Shown: positions 1 through 7,242 of the stretch, in pieces | How positions within the stretch are numbered: the first letter of the stretch is position 1 | Layout: every line of letters starts with the position of its first letter | Source of the DNA: Bacteroidota bacterium | Lineage (GTDB): Bacteria; Bacteroidota; Bacteroidia; Flavobacteriales_D; Crocinitomicaceae | NCBI GenBank assembly: GCA_030148165.1 | Contig: JASBTZ010000005.1 | Coordinates: forward strand, 1 to 64,000 | DNA length: 64,000 nucleotides | Reading direction: 5' to 3' | Position numbers and translations under genes: made by a program | The notes under the pieces: generated by a model | What the model was told of the DNA's origin: nothing | The model's database searches: none | Seen by the model: only the letters and a program-made list of their open reading frames with translations

Positions 1-37
<37 letters not shown>

Positions 38-114
38 ATAAAACTTTGAATTTTTGTCTAGGACTCGCTTGGATTTTAATTCTTCTTTACGCTGTTTCCT
101 TATTTCTCAATCTT

Positions 115-123
115 TCAAAGAAC
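115..123 (-). promoter_or_regulatory. boxA-like antitermination site in rrn leader
   Basis: On the minus strand this reads GTTCTTTGA, resembling the boxA core (E. coli TGCTCTTTA) that recruits NusB/NusE to rRNA transcripts. It lies downstream of both promoters and about 78 bases before the 16S 5' end, which is where a boxA belongs. No boxB or boxC was searched for beyond visual inspection. Confidence 0.5.
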
Positions 124-192
124 TCTCTTGTTACTCCTCAGCATCCGAAAACACCAAAAAATAAATCCCGCATCTCAACCGATTTGGGTCGG

Positions 193-223
193 CAAAGATA
201 TTCGTGGTTTCCTTCTCAAACAA
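193..223 (-). promoter_or_regulatory. rrn promoter P2 (proximal)
   Basis: On the minus strand: TTG (221-223), a 20-base spacer, then TATCTTTG (193-200). This fits the Bacteroidota -33 TTG / -7 TAnnTTTG consensus. Transcription would start a few bases to the left of 193 and give a leader of about 150 nt before 16S. The -7 box and following bases (TATCTTTGCC) are identical to those of P1. Confidence 0.8.
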
Positions 224-257
224 GCATTTTTAGGGATTTTTTAATAAAACTTCTTCC

Positions 258-290
258 CAAAAAACACCCCACTTTACGTTTAAAGCGGGG
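258..290 (-). terminator. hairpin plus U tract between rrn P1 and P2
   Basis: In the minus-strand transcript, CCCCGCTTT and AAAGTGGGG (287-290/282-285 with 272-275/267-270; one C-A mismatch) enclose a six-base loop and are followed by UG and a U6 run (259-264). The form is that of an intrinsic terminator. It begins within 2-3 bases of the P1 -7 box, so transcription from P1 would start in or next to the 5' arm. It may be an early pause/attenuation element, or a terminator for something read through from the right. The role is inferred. Confidence 0.35.
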
Positions 291-292
291 GG

Positions 293-322
293 CAAAGATA
301 TGTAACTATTCCAATATAACAA
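293..322 (-). promoter_or_regulatory. rrn promoter P1 (distal)
   Basis: On the minus strand: TTG (320-322), a 19-base spacer (301-319), then TATCTTTG (293-300). This is an exact match to the Bacteroidota housekeeping promoter consensus TTG-N19-TAnnTTTG. Tandem rrn promoters are common in bacteria. The identical -7 boxes of P1 and P2 lie exactly 100 bp apart. Confidence 0.8.
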
Positions 323-398
323 TGACTTTCAACAAACTTTTTTTGAAAAAATCACATTATTCAGTTAAGATGTTGTAAATCAATCTAAAAAGAAATAA

Positions 399-428
399 AA
401 AAGAGCCATAATAAATATGGCCCTTTCT
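399..428 (-). terminator. intrinsic terminator downstream of the 448-666 gene
   Basis: GCCATA (405-410) and TATGGC (416-421) form a stem with loop ATAAA, extended by flanking AAG/CTT. Read on the minus strand, the stem is followed by TCTTTTTTATTTC. It ends the small minus-strand gene just to the right and insulates it from the rrn promoters. Confidence 0.7.
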
Positions 429-447
429 ATATTAAGTCTATTGTATG

Positions 448-666
448 CTACTTCTTAGTTTTCTTTGACTTTCCTTTGTCTACCCATTTATCATTCTTCA
501 TCTCTCCAAGGATCGTTACTACTTTCATTCTACCGTAATCTTCTGCAGCCATAAGCATTTGTTCTTTAGTGTCTCTTCTGATCAATACCCCGCTGCTTCC
601 CTGATTCTTCACTTCTATATAAAAACCGTCCTTTAATTTGGCCGGTTTCGTTGCTGGTCTTCCCAT
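448..666 (-). CDS. small conserved basic protein, function unknown
   Basis: A 72-residue, lysine-rich protein starting MGRPATKPAKLKDGFYIEV. Short proteins with this opening occur in many Flavobacteriia, and I know of no assigned function. It has no signal peptide or membrane segment; the C-terminus is very basic (GKSKKTKK). I chose the ATG at 666. A TTG at 705 would extend the frame by 13 residues but lies inside the candidate promoter -7 box, so it is unlikely. The gene is single, with its own terminator on the left. Confidence 0.75.
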   Translation of the reverse strand: MGRPATKPAKLKDGFYIEVKNQGSSGVLIRRDTKEQMLMAAEDYGRMKVVTILGEMKNDKWVDKGKSKKTKK

Positions 667-701
667 ATCTATATCTAAATTTATTCCGTAAGTAAATCCC
701 C

Positions 702-730
702 CCAATATACAAAAGAAAGCGAGATCACAA
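702..730 (-). promoter_or_regulatory. candidate promoter of the 448-666 gene
   Basis: On the minus strand, TTG (728-730), 18 bases, then TATATTGG (702-709), one mismatch from TAnnTTTG. The position gives a leader of about 30 nt to the ATG at 666 and argues against the upstream TTG start. It is a weaker match than the rrn, paaA or pruA promoters. Confidence 0.35.
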
Positions 731-746
731 AAGATATTATGATTTT

Positions 747-1280
747 TTAAGAGTCGAGTAAATCCTTCTCATCCCTAACCGGAGCGCTACTTGAATGACT
801 AACAATGCCGGCCTTAACTTTCGCGTATCTGACACTCTGAACTAAGCCAACTATGCTAAACGCAAGTATAACCAAACTATATAGAACATAAGCCGGGTAA
901 ACCTCATCATAAGATATGCCCCCTCCGGATGCCATCAATGCAAAATTCCATAACAGAAATATTCCCGAGAGACTAATTCCGATGATTGATAAGACCTTGG
1001 TTGTTCTTGTCTTTACTTTGATCAAGCCAAGTAAATCAACCGCTAGAAATAACAGGAAGAAAAACATAGATATAACCGCTATCTCAAAAGTCAGATCATC
1101 TGCCTCATTACTATAACTATAGTTGTAAGAATCATATATATAATCATAACTCCCATAACTATAATCATTCGTGTAATAATCTCTCCTTTCTGCCGAACTG
1201 ATCTCATCCATGTAGAAAGCTCCCAGAAAAATAAAGACTACCGAAAAAACAATGCCTACTATATAAAACGCCTTATTCAT
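747..1280 (-). CDS. tyrosine-rich four-helix membrane protein, unknown
   Basis: A 177-residue protein with about four predicted membrane segments (residues 5-23, 64-86, 96-117, 129-150). Between the first and second lies an extracytoplasmic or cytoplasmic loop (about 35-58) dominated by Tyr, Asp, Ser and Asn. The C-terminal tail is hydrophilic. No family is recognised. It follows the AlbA_2 gene by 18 bases on the same strand and may be the last gene of that transcription unit. Only membrane location is supported. Confidence 0.7.
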   Translation of the reverse strand: MNKAFYIVGIVFSVVFIFLGAFYMDEISSAERRDYYTNDYSYGSYDYIYDSYNYSYSNEADDLTFEIAVISMFFFLLFLAVDLLGLIKVKTRTTKVLSIIGISLSGIFLLWNFALMASGGGISYDEVYPAYVLYSLVILAFSIVGLVQSVRYAKVKAGIVSHSSSAPVRDEKDLLDS

Positions 1281-1298
1281 TTTACATAAATTAAGTGG

Positions 1299-1925
1299 TT
1301 ATTCCTGGCGAAGATAATAATAAATGCTGTCCTCCATAAACTCAAAACCGACTAATTCCCAATGGATCAATGCCGCAAGAATGCGATCTACATCTCCTTT
1401 CTTAAATCCTGAATCACGATATAGTTTTGATATTCTGATACGTTCATTCAATTGGATCAGTTTGATGATTTCAAGTTCGCTATCTGAAAAAGAATTTGGT
1501 TTCTCGAGTGACCCTCTTCTGTGAGCCCATAGCTTGTCCAACACTTTATTGCCAGCAACCGTGTTATCCTTAACTCGATAATAAGTTCGCCACCTCTTGT
1601 CCTCTCCCCTTGCCTTATGTCGTACGTCTGATTTCGGCACTTCCACTATCAAGACCAGATGGTGACCTTCCTGCCACACATCCGAAGTAAATGAAACCGG
1701 TGGTTGGCAATTCATTTGCGCAGCTCCTTCAACCATGTAATATTCTTCCTCCGGATTAACCCCAACGATTTTGCCATTATCTTTAACCCCTACCAGCAGC
1801 TTTCCTCCTTCAGAATTTGCGAATGCTGCTAAAGTCTTTGCAATCTTTTTCTGATCATCAATTCGAAATTTGAAATCCAAATGAAGTCCTTCGCCTTGCC
1901 TAATTAGTTGTTTTAATTCAGACAT
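1299..1925 (-). CDS. AlbA_2 (Schlafen-type) domain protein with winged helix
   Basis: A 208-residue protein. The N-terminal 120 residues match the AlbA_2/Schlafen AlbA-like putative ATP/nucleic-acid-binding domain (GEGLHLDFKF near the start, then LAAFANSEGGKLLVGVKDNGKIVGV, which I cite by its landmarks FANSEGG and GVKDNG). Residues about 145-205 form a probable winged helix (SELEIIKLIQLN ... KGDVDRILAAL). The ATG at 1923-1925 overlaps the aroE stop codon (TAATG), implying translational coupling; a TTG at 1937 is also in frame. Proteins of this family are usually called transcriptional regulators or ATP-binding proteins, but its target is unknown. Confidence 0.75.
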   Translation of the reverse strand: MSELKQLIRQGEGLHLDFKFRIDDQKKIAKTLAAFANSEGGKLLVGVKDNGKIVGVNPEEEYYMVEGAAQMNCQPPVSFTSDVWQEGHHLVLIVEVPKSDVRHKARGEDKRWRTYYRVKDNTVAGNKVLDKLWAHRRGSLEKPNSFSDSELEIIKLIQLNERIRISKLYRDSGFKKGDVDRILAALIHWELVGFEFMEDSIYYYLRQE

Positions 1926-2647
1926 TAGCTCACCCAAATATTATATGACTCCATTGCCTGGATCCGGAGCATTTCACCTCCATTTAAGATCATGGCGCCT
2001 TGTTGCTTCGATCGATTCAGAAACTCTGTCATTTCAGGATTATAAATCAGGTCAATTACCAAATGTTCATTGGTGAGATATTCATATGGCACATCTAAAC
2101 ACGCTTCTACATCCGGATACGTTCCTACCGGTGTACAATTGACCAATAATTTACAAGCGGACAGCATATGTTCATTCACATCGTCGTAAGAAAAATGGTT
2201 CTCTTCCCTTGGCTTTCTCGACACAAACAATACATCAATTCCTAAATCCTTCAGTACATACTCAACAGCTTTGGAAGCTCCGCCCGTACCAAAAATTATA
2301 GCTCGTTCATGCTGTCTGGCGAGAAAAGGCTTGATCATTCGGCTAAACCCGATGACGTCGGTATTGAACCCTATCAATTTATCATCGACGACCTTGACGG
2401 TGTTAACTGCTCCTACCTTTTCCGCAACGGAGTCCACCTTGTCGAGATATGGAATAATTTCTTCTTTATACGGAATCGTCACATTGAATCCATCATACCA
2501 AGCTTTTACATTCACAAACTCATCTATGGAAGGCAACTCAATATTGTCATACGTCGCTTCAATTTCATTGTCTGCAAAATACTGTTGGAAGAATGACGGA
2601 GAAAATGAGTGCTTAAGTGATTTCCCTATGAGAGCGTATTTCTTCAT
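1925..2647 (-). CDS. aroE: shikimate dehydrogenase
   Basis: A 240-residue enzyme reducing 3-dehydroshikimate to shikimate with NADPH in aromatic amino acid synthesis. Visible motifs: shikimate-binding S14 and S16 (HSFSPSF), catalytic K61 (NVTIPYK), N82 (AVNT), D97 (FNTD), the dinucleotide loop GTGGAS (120-125) and VNCTPVGTYPD. The frame is open for 42 more codons upstream, but the ATG at 2647 gives the canonical N-terminus MKKYALIGKS and overlaps the DUF368 stop as ATGA. At 240 residues it is slightly shorter than the E. coli protein (272), as usual for Bacteroidota. It sits third in a rhodanese-DUF368-aroE-AlbA_2 series. Confidence 0.93.
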   Translation of the reverse strand: MKKYALIGKSLKHSFSPSFFQQYFADNEIEATYDNIELPSIDEFVNVKAWYDGFNVTIPYKEEIIPYLDKVDSVAEKVGAVNTVKVVDDKLIGFNTDVIGFSRMIKPFLARQHERAIIFGTGGASKAVEYVLKDLGIDVLFVSRKPREENHFSYDDVNEHMLSACKLLVNCTPVGTYPDVEACLDVPYEYLTNEHLVIDLIYNPEMTEFLNRSKQQGAMILNGGEMLRIQAMESYNIWVS

Positions 2648-3573
2648 GAATCTTTGGGCGCAAATCGTTCCAAAATTATAATCAGCAATAATCCTCCCAG
2701 CGCACTGAGTACTGCCATTGCCAACTGATCCTGTCCTTCGTATCCTGCGGGTAAGACGTTTTGCATTGCCCAATCTTCTGAACCATCAGAATGAATAACT
2801 AATGGTGTTGAACCAATTTCATTCTTCCATGGCCATACTTTGTATAATGAACCGACCATAAATCCTGTCAGGAGGGCAAAGGTCACTTCTTTGAATTTCT
2901 CGAATAGATATTTAAGCAATCTTGAAAAAGACATCAGACCTACCACGCATCCAGTCAAAAACAATCCTATGATCAATATATTACGATCTTCTACTGCTTC
3001 TAACACGACTTTATAACTACCCAACAAAACCAGAATAAACGATCCCGATATGCCCGGTAAGATCATAGCGCATATAGCTATGGCTCCACTCAGAATAATG
3101 TACCAGTTAGCATCTACATTCGCCACCGTTTGAATCGAAGAAATATAAAACGCGATAGCGGTTCCTATTAGAAGGGAAGCAATTACACCAACGCTCCAAT
3201 TTTTAATCGATTTGCTAATCAACCAGACACTGGCTACAATCAATCCGAAGAAAAAACTCCACAAAAGAACCGGTTCATTTTTAAGTAAATAGCTTATAAT
3301 TTTTGCAAGGGAAACAATGCTTATAAAAATTCCTCCGAAAAGGAAAACAAAGAACGTTCCGTTGATGTGTTTCCAAAATGGCTTAAGCCCTTCTTTAAAT
3401 AATATTCGAAGCGCCGACAGGTTAATGTTATTCAGGCTGTCTATCAATTCTTCGTAAATACCAGTAATAAAGGCAATGGTTCCACCGGAGACTCCAGGGA
3501 CTACATCTGCGGCTCCCATCGCGATTCCACGCAGAGTAACCAATGATAAATGAAACAGGTTTCTTTCTTTCAT
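2644..3573 (-). CDS. DUF368 polyprenyl-phosphate translocase (PopT family)
   Basis: A 309-residue integral membrane protein with about eight to nine hydrophobic segments. It carries the two family signatures, VVPGVSGGTIAF (about 24-35) and MILPGISGSF (about 174-183), as expected for an inverted-repeat carrier. DUF368 proteins (PopT) have been shown in other bacteria to recycle undecaprenyl phosphate across the cytoplasmic membrane for cell-wall and glycan synthesis; the role here follows from the family. Its ATG directly follows the rhodanese stop and its stop overlaps the aroE start by four bases (ATGA), so the three genes are probably co-translated. Confidence 0.88.
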   Translation of the reverse strand: MKERNLFHLSLVTLRGIAMGAADVVPGVSGGTIAFITGIYEELIDSLNNINLSALRILFKEGLKPFWKHINGTFFVFLFGGIFISIVSLAKIISYLLKNEPVLLWSFFFGLIVASVWLISKSIKNWSVGVIASLLIGTAIAFYISSIQTVANVDANWYIILSGAIAICAMILPGISGSFILVLLGSYKVVLEAVEDRNILIIGLFLTGCVVGLMSFSRLLKYLFEKFKEVTFALLTGFMVGSLYKVWPWKNEIGSTPLVIHSDGSEDWAMQNVLPAGYEGQDQLAMAVLSALGGLLLIIILERFAPKDS

Positions 3574-3891
3574 TTAATAAGACTCAAGTGAATTATCTAT
3601 CTCTTCAATCCAGGCAATGATTCCACCTTTCACAACAGTAACATTCGAAAAACCATATTCCGTCATTAACAGATTGGCCACAGCTTCCGCCCGGTTACCT
3701 GTCTTACACAAAAAAGCCAATGTTCTTTCTCGATCCAGCTCAGATATTCTGGAAGCTATCTCCCCCATCGGAATGTGTTGGCCTCCAATACTGCATATTT
3801 CCAGCTCATAAGGTTCGCGAACATCAACAATTGCAACTTCATTGTTATTTGTTAGATGCTCCCTCAGCTTTATAACAGAAATATATTTCAT
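3574..3891 (-). CDS. single-domain rhodanese-like sulfurtransferase
   Basis: A 105-residue rhodanese domain. The active-site loop is C62-K-T-G-N-R67, with cysteine as the persulfide carrier. The family landmarks IVDVREPYE (21-29) and KGGIIAW near the end are present. No signal peptide, so cytoplasmic. I chose the ATG at 3891; the frame also has a TTG at 3909 that adds six residues. The stop abuts the DUF368 start. The physiological sulfur acceptor is unknown, and nothing in the neighbours points to one. Confidence 0.88.
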   Translation of the reverse strand: MKYISVIKLREHLTNNNEVAIVDVREPYELEICSIGGQHIPMGEIASRISELDRERTLAFLCKTGNRAEAVANLLMTEYGFSNVTVVKGGIIAWIEEIDNSLESY

Positions 3892-3937
3892 CTTCGGGAT
3901 TTTTGTCAAATATAGAAAAAGACCAGACGCTAATTAA

Positions 3938-4930
3938 TCAATCAGACGCAAACTTTTCTTCGCGCATTAGGTATTCTTTTTTCATTCTTTCAAGGATAAC
4001 CTGAATAGGTTCAACCTCATGCACGTGTTCTATAGATGGACCTGCACACCAAACTGTTTTATATGTATTACTAAAAGCTGCTTTTCGAAGGTTTTTCATG
4101 CCACGCATAAAAGTTAGCGCCTTGAACCACTTTTTTAAGCTCTTATTCTTGTTCAGTATCGACTCCAACCAATTTTGTTTCGTTCCAGTCTTTTGTACAA
4201 AGGGAGTATTAATAACGGTACAAGGCGTGCCGGATAACTTCGTTGTCATTACAATATCAGCTTCTCCGTAGTCAATACAGGCTTGTTTATAATCATCCGA
4301 TACGGGAGATTCTTCCGACGCGATAAATATACTGCCGACCGAAAGACCATCGGCTCCCAGTGCAATCATGTCGTACGCTTCGGCTCCATTTCCAACACCG
4401 CCAGCTGAGATAACCGGAATATCGCAGGCATTTTTAAGCCTAGGAATTAACTCTTTATATGAAACATCACCCGAGTGGCCTCCAGCTTCTTTATTAACGG
4501 CTATCAATGCGTCTGCACCTAAACTTTCAACTTTGCGAGCATATTCTTCGTTCGTGACATCGCAAAAAACAAGAATACCTTTTGCATGCGCTTTTTCTAT
4601 AACCAATTTAGGTGACCCTAAAGATGTAATGATAAAATCAACCTCTTCCTCACAGCAAACTTCCAGCTGCTCTTTCATTAGGATATTCGATTTATTAACA
4701 ATCAAATTGATTCCGAAAGGACCTGTTACTTTTTCCTTGATCAATCGAATTCCGTCACGAAGTTGATCTGTTGTGCGATAGTTTAATGCCGGAATTGCCG
4801 CAGTAGCTCCCCCTTTTATAGCCGCAATAACCATGGCTTCATTGGAAACCAGAAACATTGGTGCAACAATCACCGGAAAACGAATTCCCAGCATCTTGCA
4901 CAAAGCGGCTTCAGTATATGATTTGTTCAC
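3938..4930 (-). CDS. nitronate monooxygenase family flavoprotein
   Basis: A 330-residue TIM-barrel FMN enzyme of the 2-nitropropane dioxygenase/FabK-like family. Landmarks: N-terminal APM (23-25), EAGGHSG with the conserved H152, ISAGGVGNG for phosphate binding, and LGADGLSVGS. The family oxidises alkyl nitronates, but many members have other flavin roles, so the substrate is uncertain. The start is GTG at 4930 (VNKSYTEAAL); an ATG at 4894 would cut into the first barrel strand region. It has a second paralogue at 16280-17233 (H144). Divergent from menA across 63 bp. Confidence 0.85.
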   Translation of the reverse strand: MNKSYTEAALCKMLGIRFPVIVAPMFLVSNEAMVIAAIKGGATAAIPALNYRTTDQLRDGIRLIKEKVTGPFGINLIVNKSNILMKEQLEVCCEEEVDFIITSLGSPKLVIEKAHAKGILVFCDVTNEEYARKVESLGADALIAVNKEAGGHSGDVSYKELIPRLKNACDIPVISAGGVGNGAEAYDMIALGADGLSVGSIFIASEESPVSDDYKQACIDYGEADIVMTTKLSGTPCTVINTPFVQKTGTKQNWLESILNKNKSLKKWFKALTFMRGMKNLRKAAFSNTYKTVWCAGPSIEHVHEVEPIQVILERMKKEYLMREEKFASD

Positions 4931-4981
4931 AATGCGAAGATAACAAACCTTCCTATGTTAAATTCAATCCGGTAGGATGAT

Positions 4982-4989
4982 TACATTTG
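4982..4989 (+). promoter_or_regulatory. -7 element of the menA promoter
   Basis: TACATTTG matches TAnnTTTG exactly and ends four bases before the menA ATG at 4994. No clear TTG is found at the -33 distance. If used, transcription would start at or next to the start codon, giving an essentially leaderless mRNA. The position is seen; usage is inferred. Confidence 0.4.
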
Positions 4990-4993
4990 TCTT

Positions 4994-5896
4994 ATGACGA
5001 AAACCAAAGCCTGGATAGCAGCTGTAAGACCCCGAACATTGCCTCTCTCCGTTTCGGGAATTTTACTCGGAAGTGGTGTAGCTCATTTCAATGGCTTTTG
5101 GGATCCGGTGATATTCACCCTGGCACTCGTTACCACTATTTTGTTTCAGATTTTGTCCAATTTGGCAAATGACATGGGTGACAGTATTAAAGGTACTGAC
5201 AATAAGAACCGAATTGGTCCGACCAGATCTGTTCAGAGCGGAATAATCTCTATCCGACAAATGAAAGTCGTTATCATTCTGGTAACCTTATTATCACTTT
5301 TATCTTCGGCTTTTCTAATCTATTATGGTACACGCGATATGCCTGCTAAAATGATCTGGACATATGCTGGATTAGCCGTCGCCTGTATCGCCGCTGCTAT
5401 TATGTATACGGTTGGTAGACGTGCATATGGTTACTTCGGGCTGGGTGATCTCATGGTACTTATATTTTTCGGATTCGTCAGTGTATTGGGTGTTTATTCG
5501 CTTTTTGCCAAATCATTCCTTTTGGAAAATGTGCTCCTGGCTCTATTTGTAGGTCTTTCCAGTACAGCTGTTCTTAACCTGAATAATATGCGCGATTACC
5601 GTAACGACGCAGCCATGAATAAAAATACACTCGTAGTCCGAATGGGACCCAATATGGCTAAGTTCTATCACATGTTGCTGGTTCTAATAGCGTTAATATC
5701 CCTGGGTATTTTCATTAATAAACTCGATAATCCATATTACTTCCTTTGTTTCATACCCGGAGCATATCTACTTTATCACGTGCGATTAGTTATGCAAATA
5801 ACCGATCCAAAACAATTTGACCCAGAGTTGAAAAAAGTAGCTCTTTCTACCTTCGCCTTATCATTAACTCTTTTTCTTGCATTGATGTTCACATAA
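4994..5896 (+). CDS. menA: 1,4-dihydroxy-2-naphthoate polyprenyltransferase
   Basis: A 300-residue UbiA-superfamily membrane enzyme that prenylates 1,4-dihydroxy-2-naphthoate, giving demethylmenaquinone. It shows the MenA opening AAVRPRTLPLSVSGILLGSG, the prenyl-diphosphate motif NLANDMGDSIKGTD (about 56-69), and IGPTRSVQSG right after it. The second Asp-rich region is NMRDYRNDA. About eight to nine membrane helices. Its TAA overlaps the menC ATG (TAATG). Menaquinone is the electron acceptor of the Na+-NQR complex encoded further right. Confidence 0.95.
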   Translation: MTKTKAWIAAVRPRTLPLSVSGILLGSGVAHFNGFWDPVIFTLALVTTILFQILSNLANDMGDSIKGTDNKNRIGPTRSVQSGIISIRQMKVVIILVTLLSLLSSAFLIYYGTRDMPAKMIWTYAGLAVACIAAAIMYTVGRRAYGYFGLGDLMVLIFFGFVSVLGVYSLFAKSFLLENVLLALFVGLSSTAVLNLNNMRDYRNDAAMNKNTLVVRMGPNMAKFYHMLLVLIALISLGIFINKLDNPYYFLCFIPGAYLLYHVRLVMQITDPKQFDPELKKVALSTFALSLTLFLALMFT

Positions 5897-6909
5897 TGTC
5901 GATTAAAGCTTCATATCAACATCGCGTTTTTCACTTTAAGCGTCCCAGTGGTACCAGTCGAGGGGTTCTTACGGAGAAACATTCCTGGATACTAAAGACA
6001 TGGGATGCAGGAAATCCGAGAGTTGTCGGGATAGGAGAATGCAGTGTTATTCCGGGGTTGTCGCCGGACTTTTCTGATATTGAAAGTTATGAAATGAAGC
6101 TGGATGAAGTTTGCTCCGATCTTAATACAAACCTGGACGACTATCCATCGATCAAGTTTGGAGTAGAGAGCGCTCTATTGGATCTGAAAAATGGCGGAAA
6201 TCAAATCTATTTTGATAACGATTTTACAAAGGGACTCCGCAAACTTCCAATCAACGGCTTGATTTGGATGGGCGAACCTAATTTTATACGTCAACAGGTC
6301 ACGGAAAAGATAGCTGAAGGTTTTACGACTATCAAAATGAAGATTGCTGCGTTGGACATTGATGTTGAATTGAACATTTTACGAGAGATTAGATCTCAGT
6401 TTGATGCCAACAATATAACATTGCGGGTAGATGCAAACGGAGGCATCCCTGCTAGCAATGCATTGACTATTCTTCATGAACTTGCCAAGCTGGATATCCA
6501 TTCAATCGAGCAGCCAATTGAAAAGGGTCAATTGGAAGAAATGAAAAAGCTCTGCGCAATTTCTCCTGTTCCGATCGCTTTAGATGAAGAGCTGATTGGA
6601 ATTTCAGAAACTGCACAGAAAAAAAATCTTCTGGAAACCATTAAGCCACAATACATCATACTTAAACCTAGTCTTCATGGAGGGATCTCCGGTATTCAGG
6701 AGTGGATTGAACTGGCTGAATCCATGAATATTTCCTGGTGGATGACATCAGCACTCGAGTCGAACATTGGTCTGAATGTCATCTGTCAATTAACAGGCGA
6801 ATATGACAACGACTTGCCACAGGGCTTAGGTACCGGCTCGCTTTATACGGATAATATACCATCTGCCCTGCATGTTGAATCAGGATATATTCAACTTAAA
6901 AAAGGATAG
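5896..6909 (+). CDS. menC: o-succinylbenzoate synthase (enolase superfamily)
   Basis: A 337-residue enolase-superfamily enzyme that dehydrates SHCHC to o-succinylbenzoate in menaquinone synthesis. The catalytic KxK is K147-M-K149, the metal ligands are D179 (RVDANG), E205 (IEQP) and D230 (ALDEE), and the second base is K257 (ILKPS). All are present, so it should be active. It is coupled to menA by a TAATG overlap. Related muconate-lactonizing or dipeptide-epimerase roles are less likely given the menA context. Confidence 0.92.
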   Translation: MSIKASYQHRVFHFKRPSGTSRGVLTEKHSWILKTWDAGNPRVVGIGECSVIPGLSPDFSDIESYEMKLDEVCSDLNTNLDDYPSIKFGVESALLDLKNGGNQIYFDNDFTKGLRKLPINGLIWMGEPNFIRQQVTEKIAEGFTTIKMKIAALDIDVELNILREIRSQFDANNITLRVDANGGIPASNALTILHELAKLDIHSIEQPIEKGQLEEMKKLCAISPVPIALDEELIGISETAQKKNLLETIKPQYIILKPSLHGGISGIQEWIELAESMNISWWMTSALESNIGLNVICQLTGEYDNDLPQGLGTGSLYTDNIPSALHVESGYIQLKKG

Positions 6910-6960
6910 TCGGTCTACTCTTTAATTGAGTATATTAGCGTACAATCAAAATGAATTGAA

Positions 6961-7242
6961 ATGAAGAATTTCCTCTTTCTATTTATCGCGACAGCTGTGT
7001 TGGTGGCTTGCTCACCAAAAGTAACAGAGACAGAAACTGCAGATGCCATGTCGGCAGAAGCTGCAACAGGTAAATCAGTTTTTTCTCAAAAATGCAAGAA
7101 ATGTCACGACCTTCCGGTTGTAGACAGTTACTCTAAAGAAAAATGGGATAAAATTCTGCCGGTCATGTCCGAAAAAGCAAAGCTGATCGAATCGGAACGC
7201 GGTCAGGTTGAAGTATACATCAATTGGGAACTGGAACATTAA
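6961..7242 (+). CDS. small lipoprotein c-type cytochrome
   Basis: A 93-residue protein with a lipoprotein signal (LVAC, lipidated C17) and one haem-binding motif C45-K-K-C48-H49. M69 (PVMSEKA) is the likely axial ligand. After cleavage only about 76 residues remain, which is a minimal monohaem domain tethered to a membrane and facing the periplasm. It probably carries electrons, but the partner is unknown. Its last 19 bases overlap the next gene, whose TTG start lies inside this frame. Confidence 0.82.
   Translation: MKNFLFLFIATAVLVACSPKVTETETADAMSAEAATGKSVFSQKCKKCHDLPVVDSYSKEKWDKILPVMSEKAKLIESERGQVEVYINWELEH

Larger units (their letters stand above)
38..398 (-). other. rrn operon leader and upstream region, no protein gene
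   Basis: This roughly 360-base stretch lies upstream of the 16S gene on the minus strand. It holds two Bacteroidota-type promoters about 100 bp apart, a hairpin with a U tract between them, and a boxA-like antitermination site. A 114-codon open frame on the plus strand (34-378) is dismissed: it has no recognisable homology, low-complexity composition, and runs against the direction of rrn transcription across promoter elements. Confidence 0.8.

Noticed and set aside
2648-2773. 42-codon N-terminal extension of aroE
   Set aside because: The extension overlaps the DUF368 coding region and lacks shikimate dehydrogenase similarity; the ATG at 2647 gives the family N-terminus.
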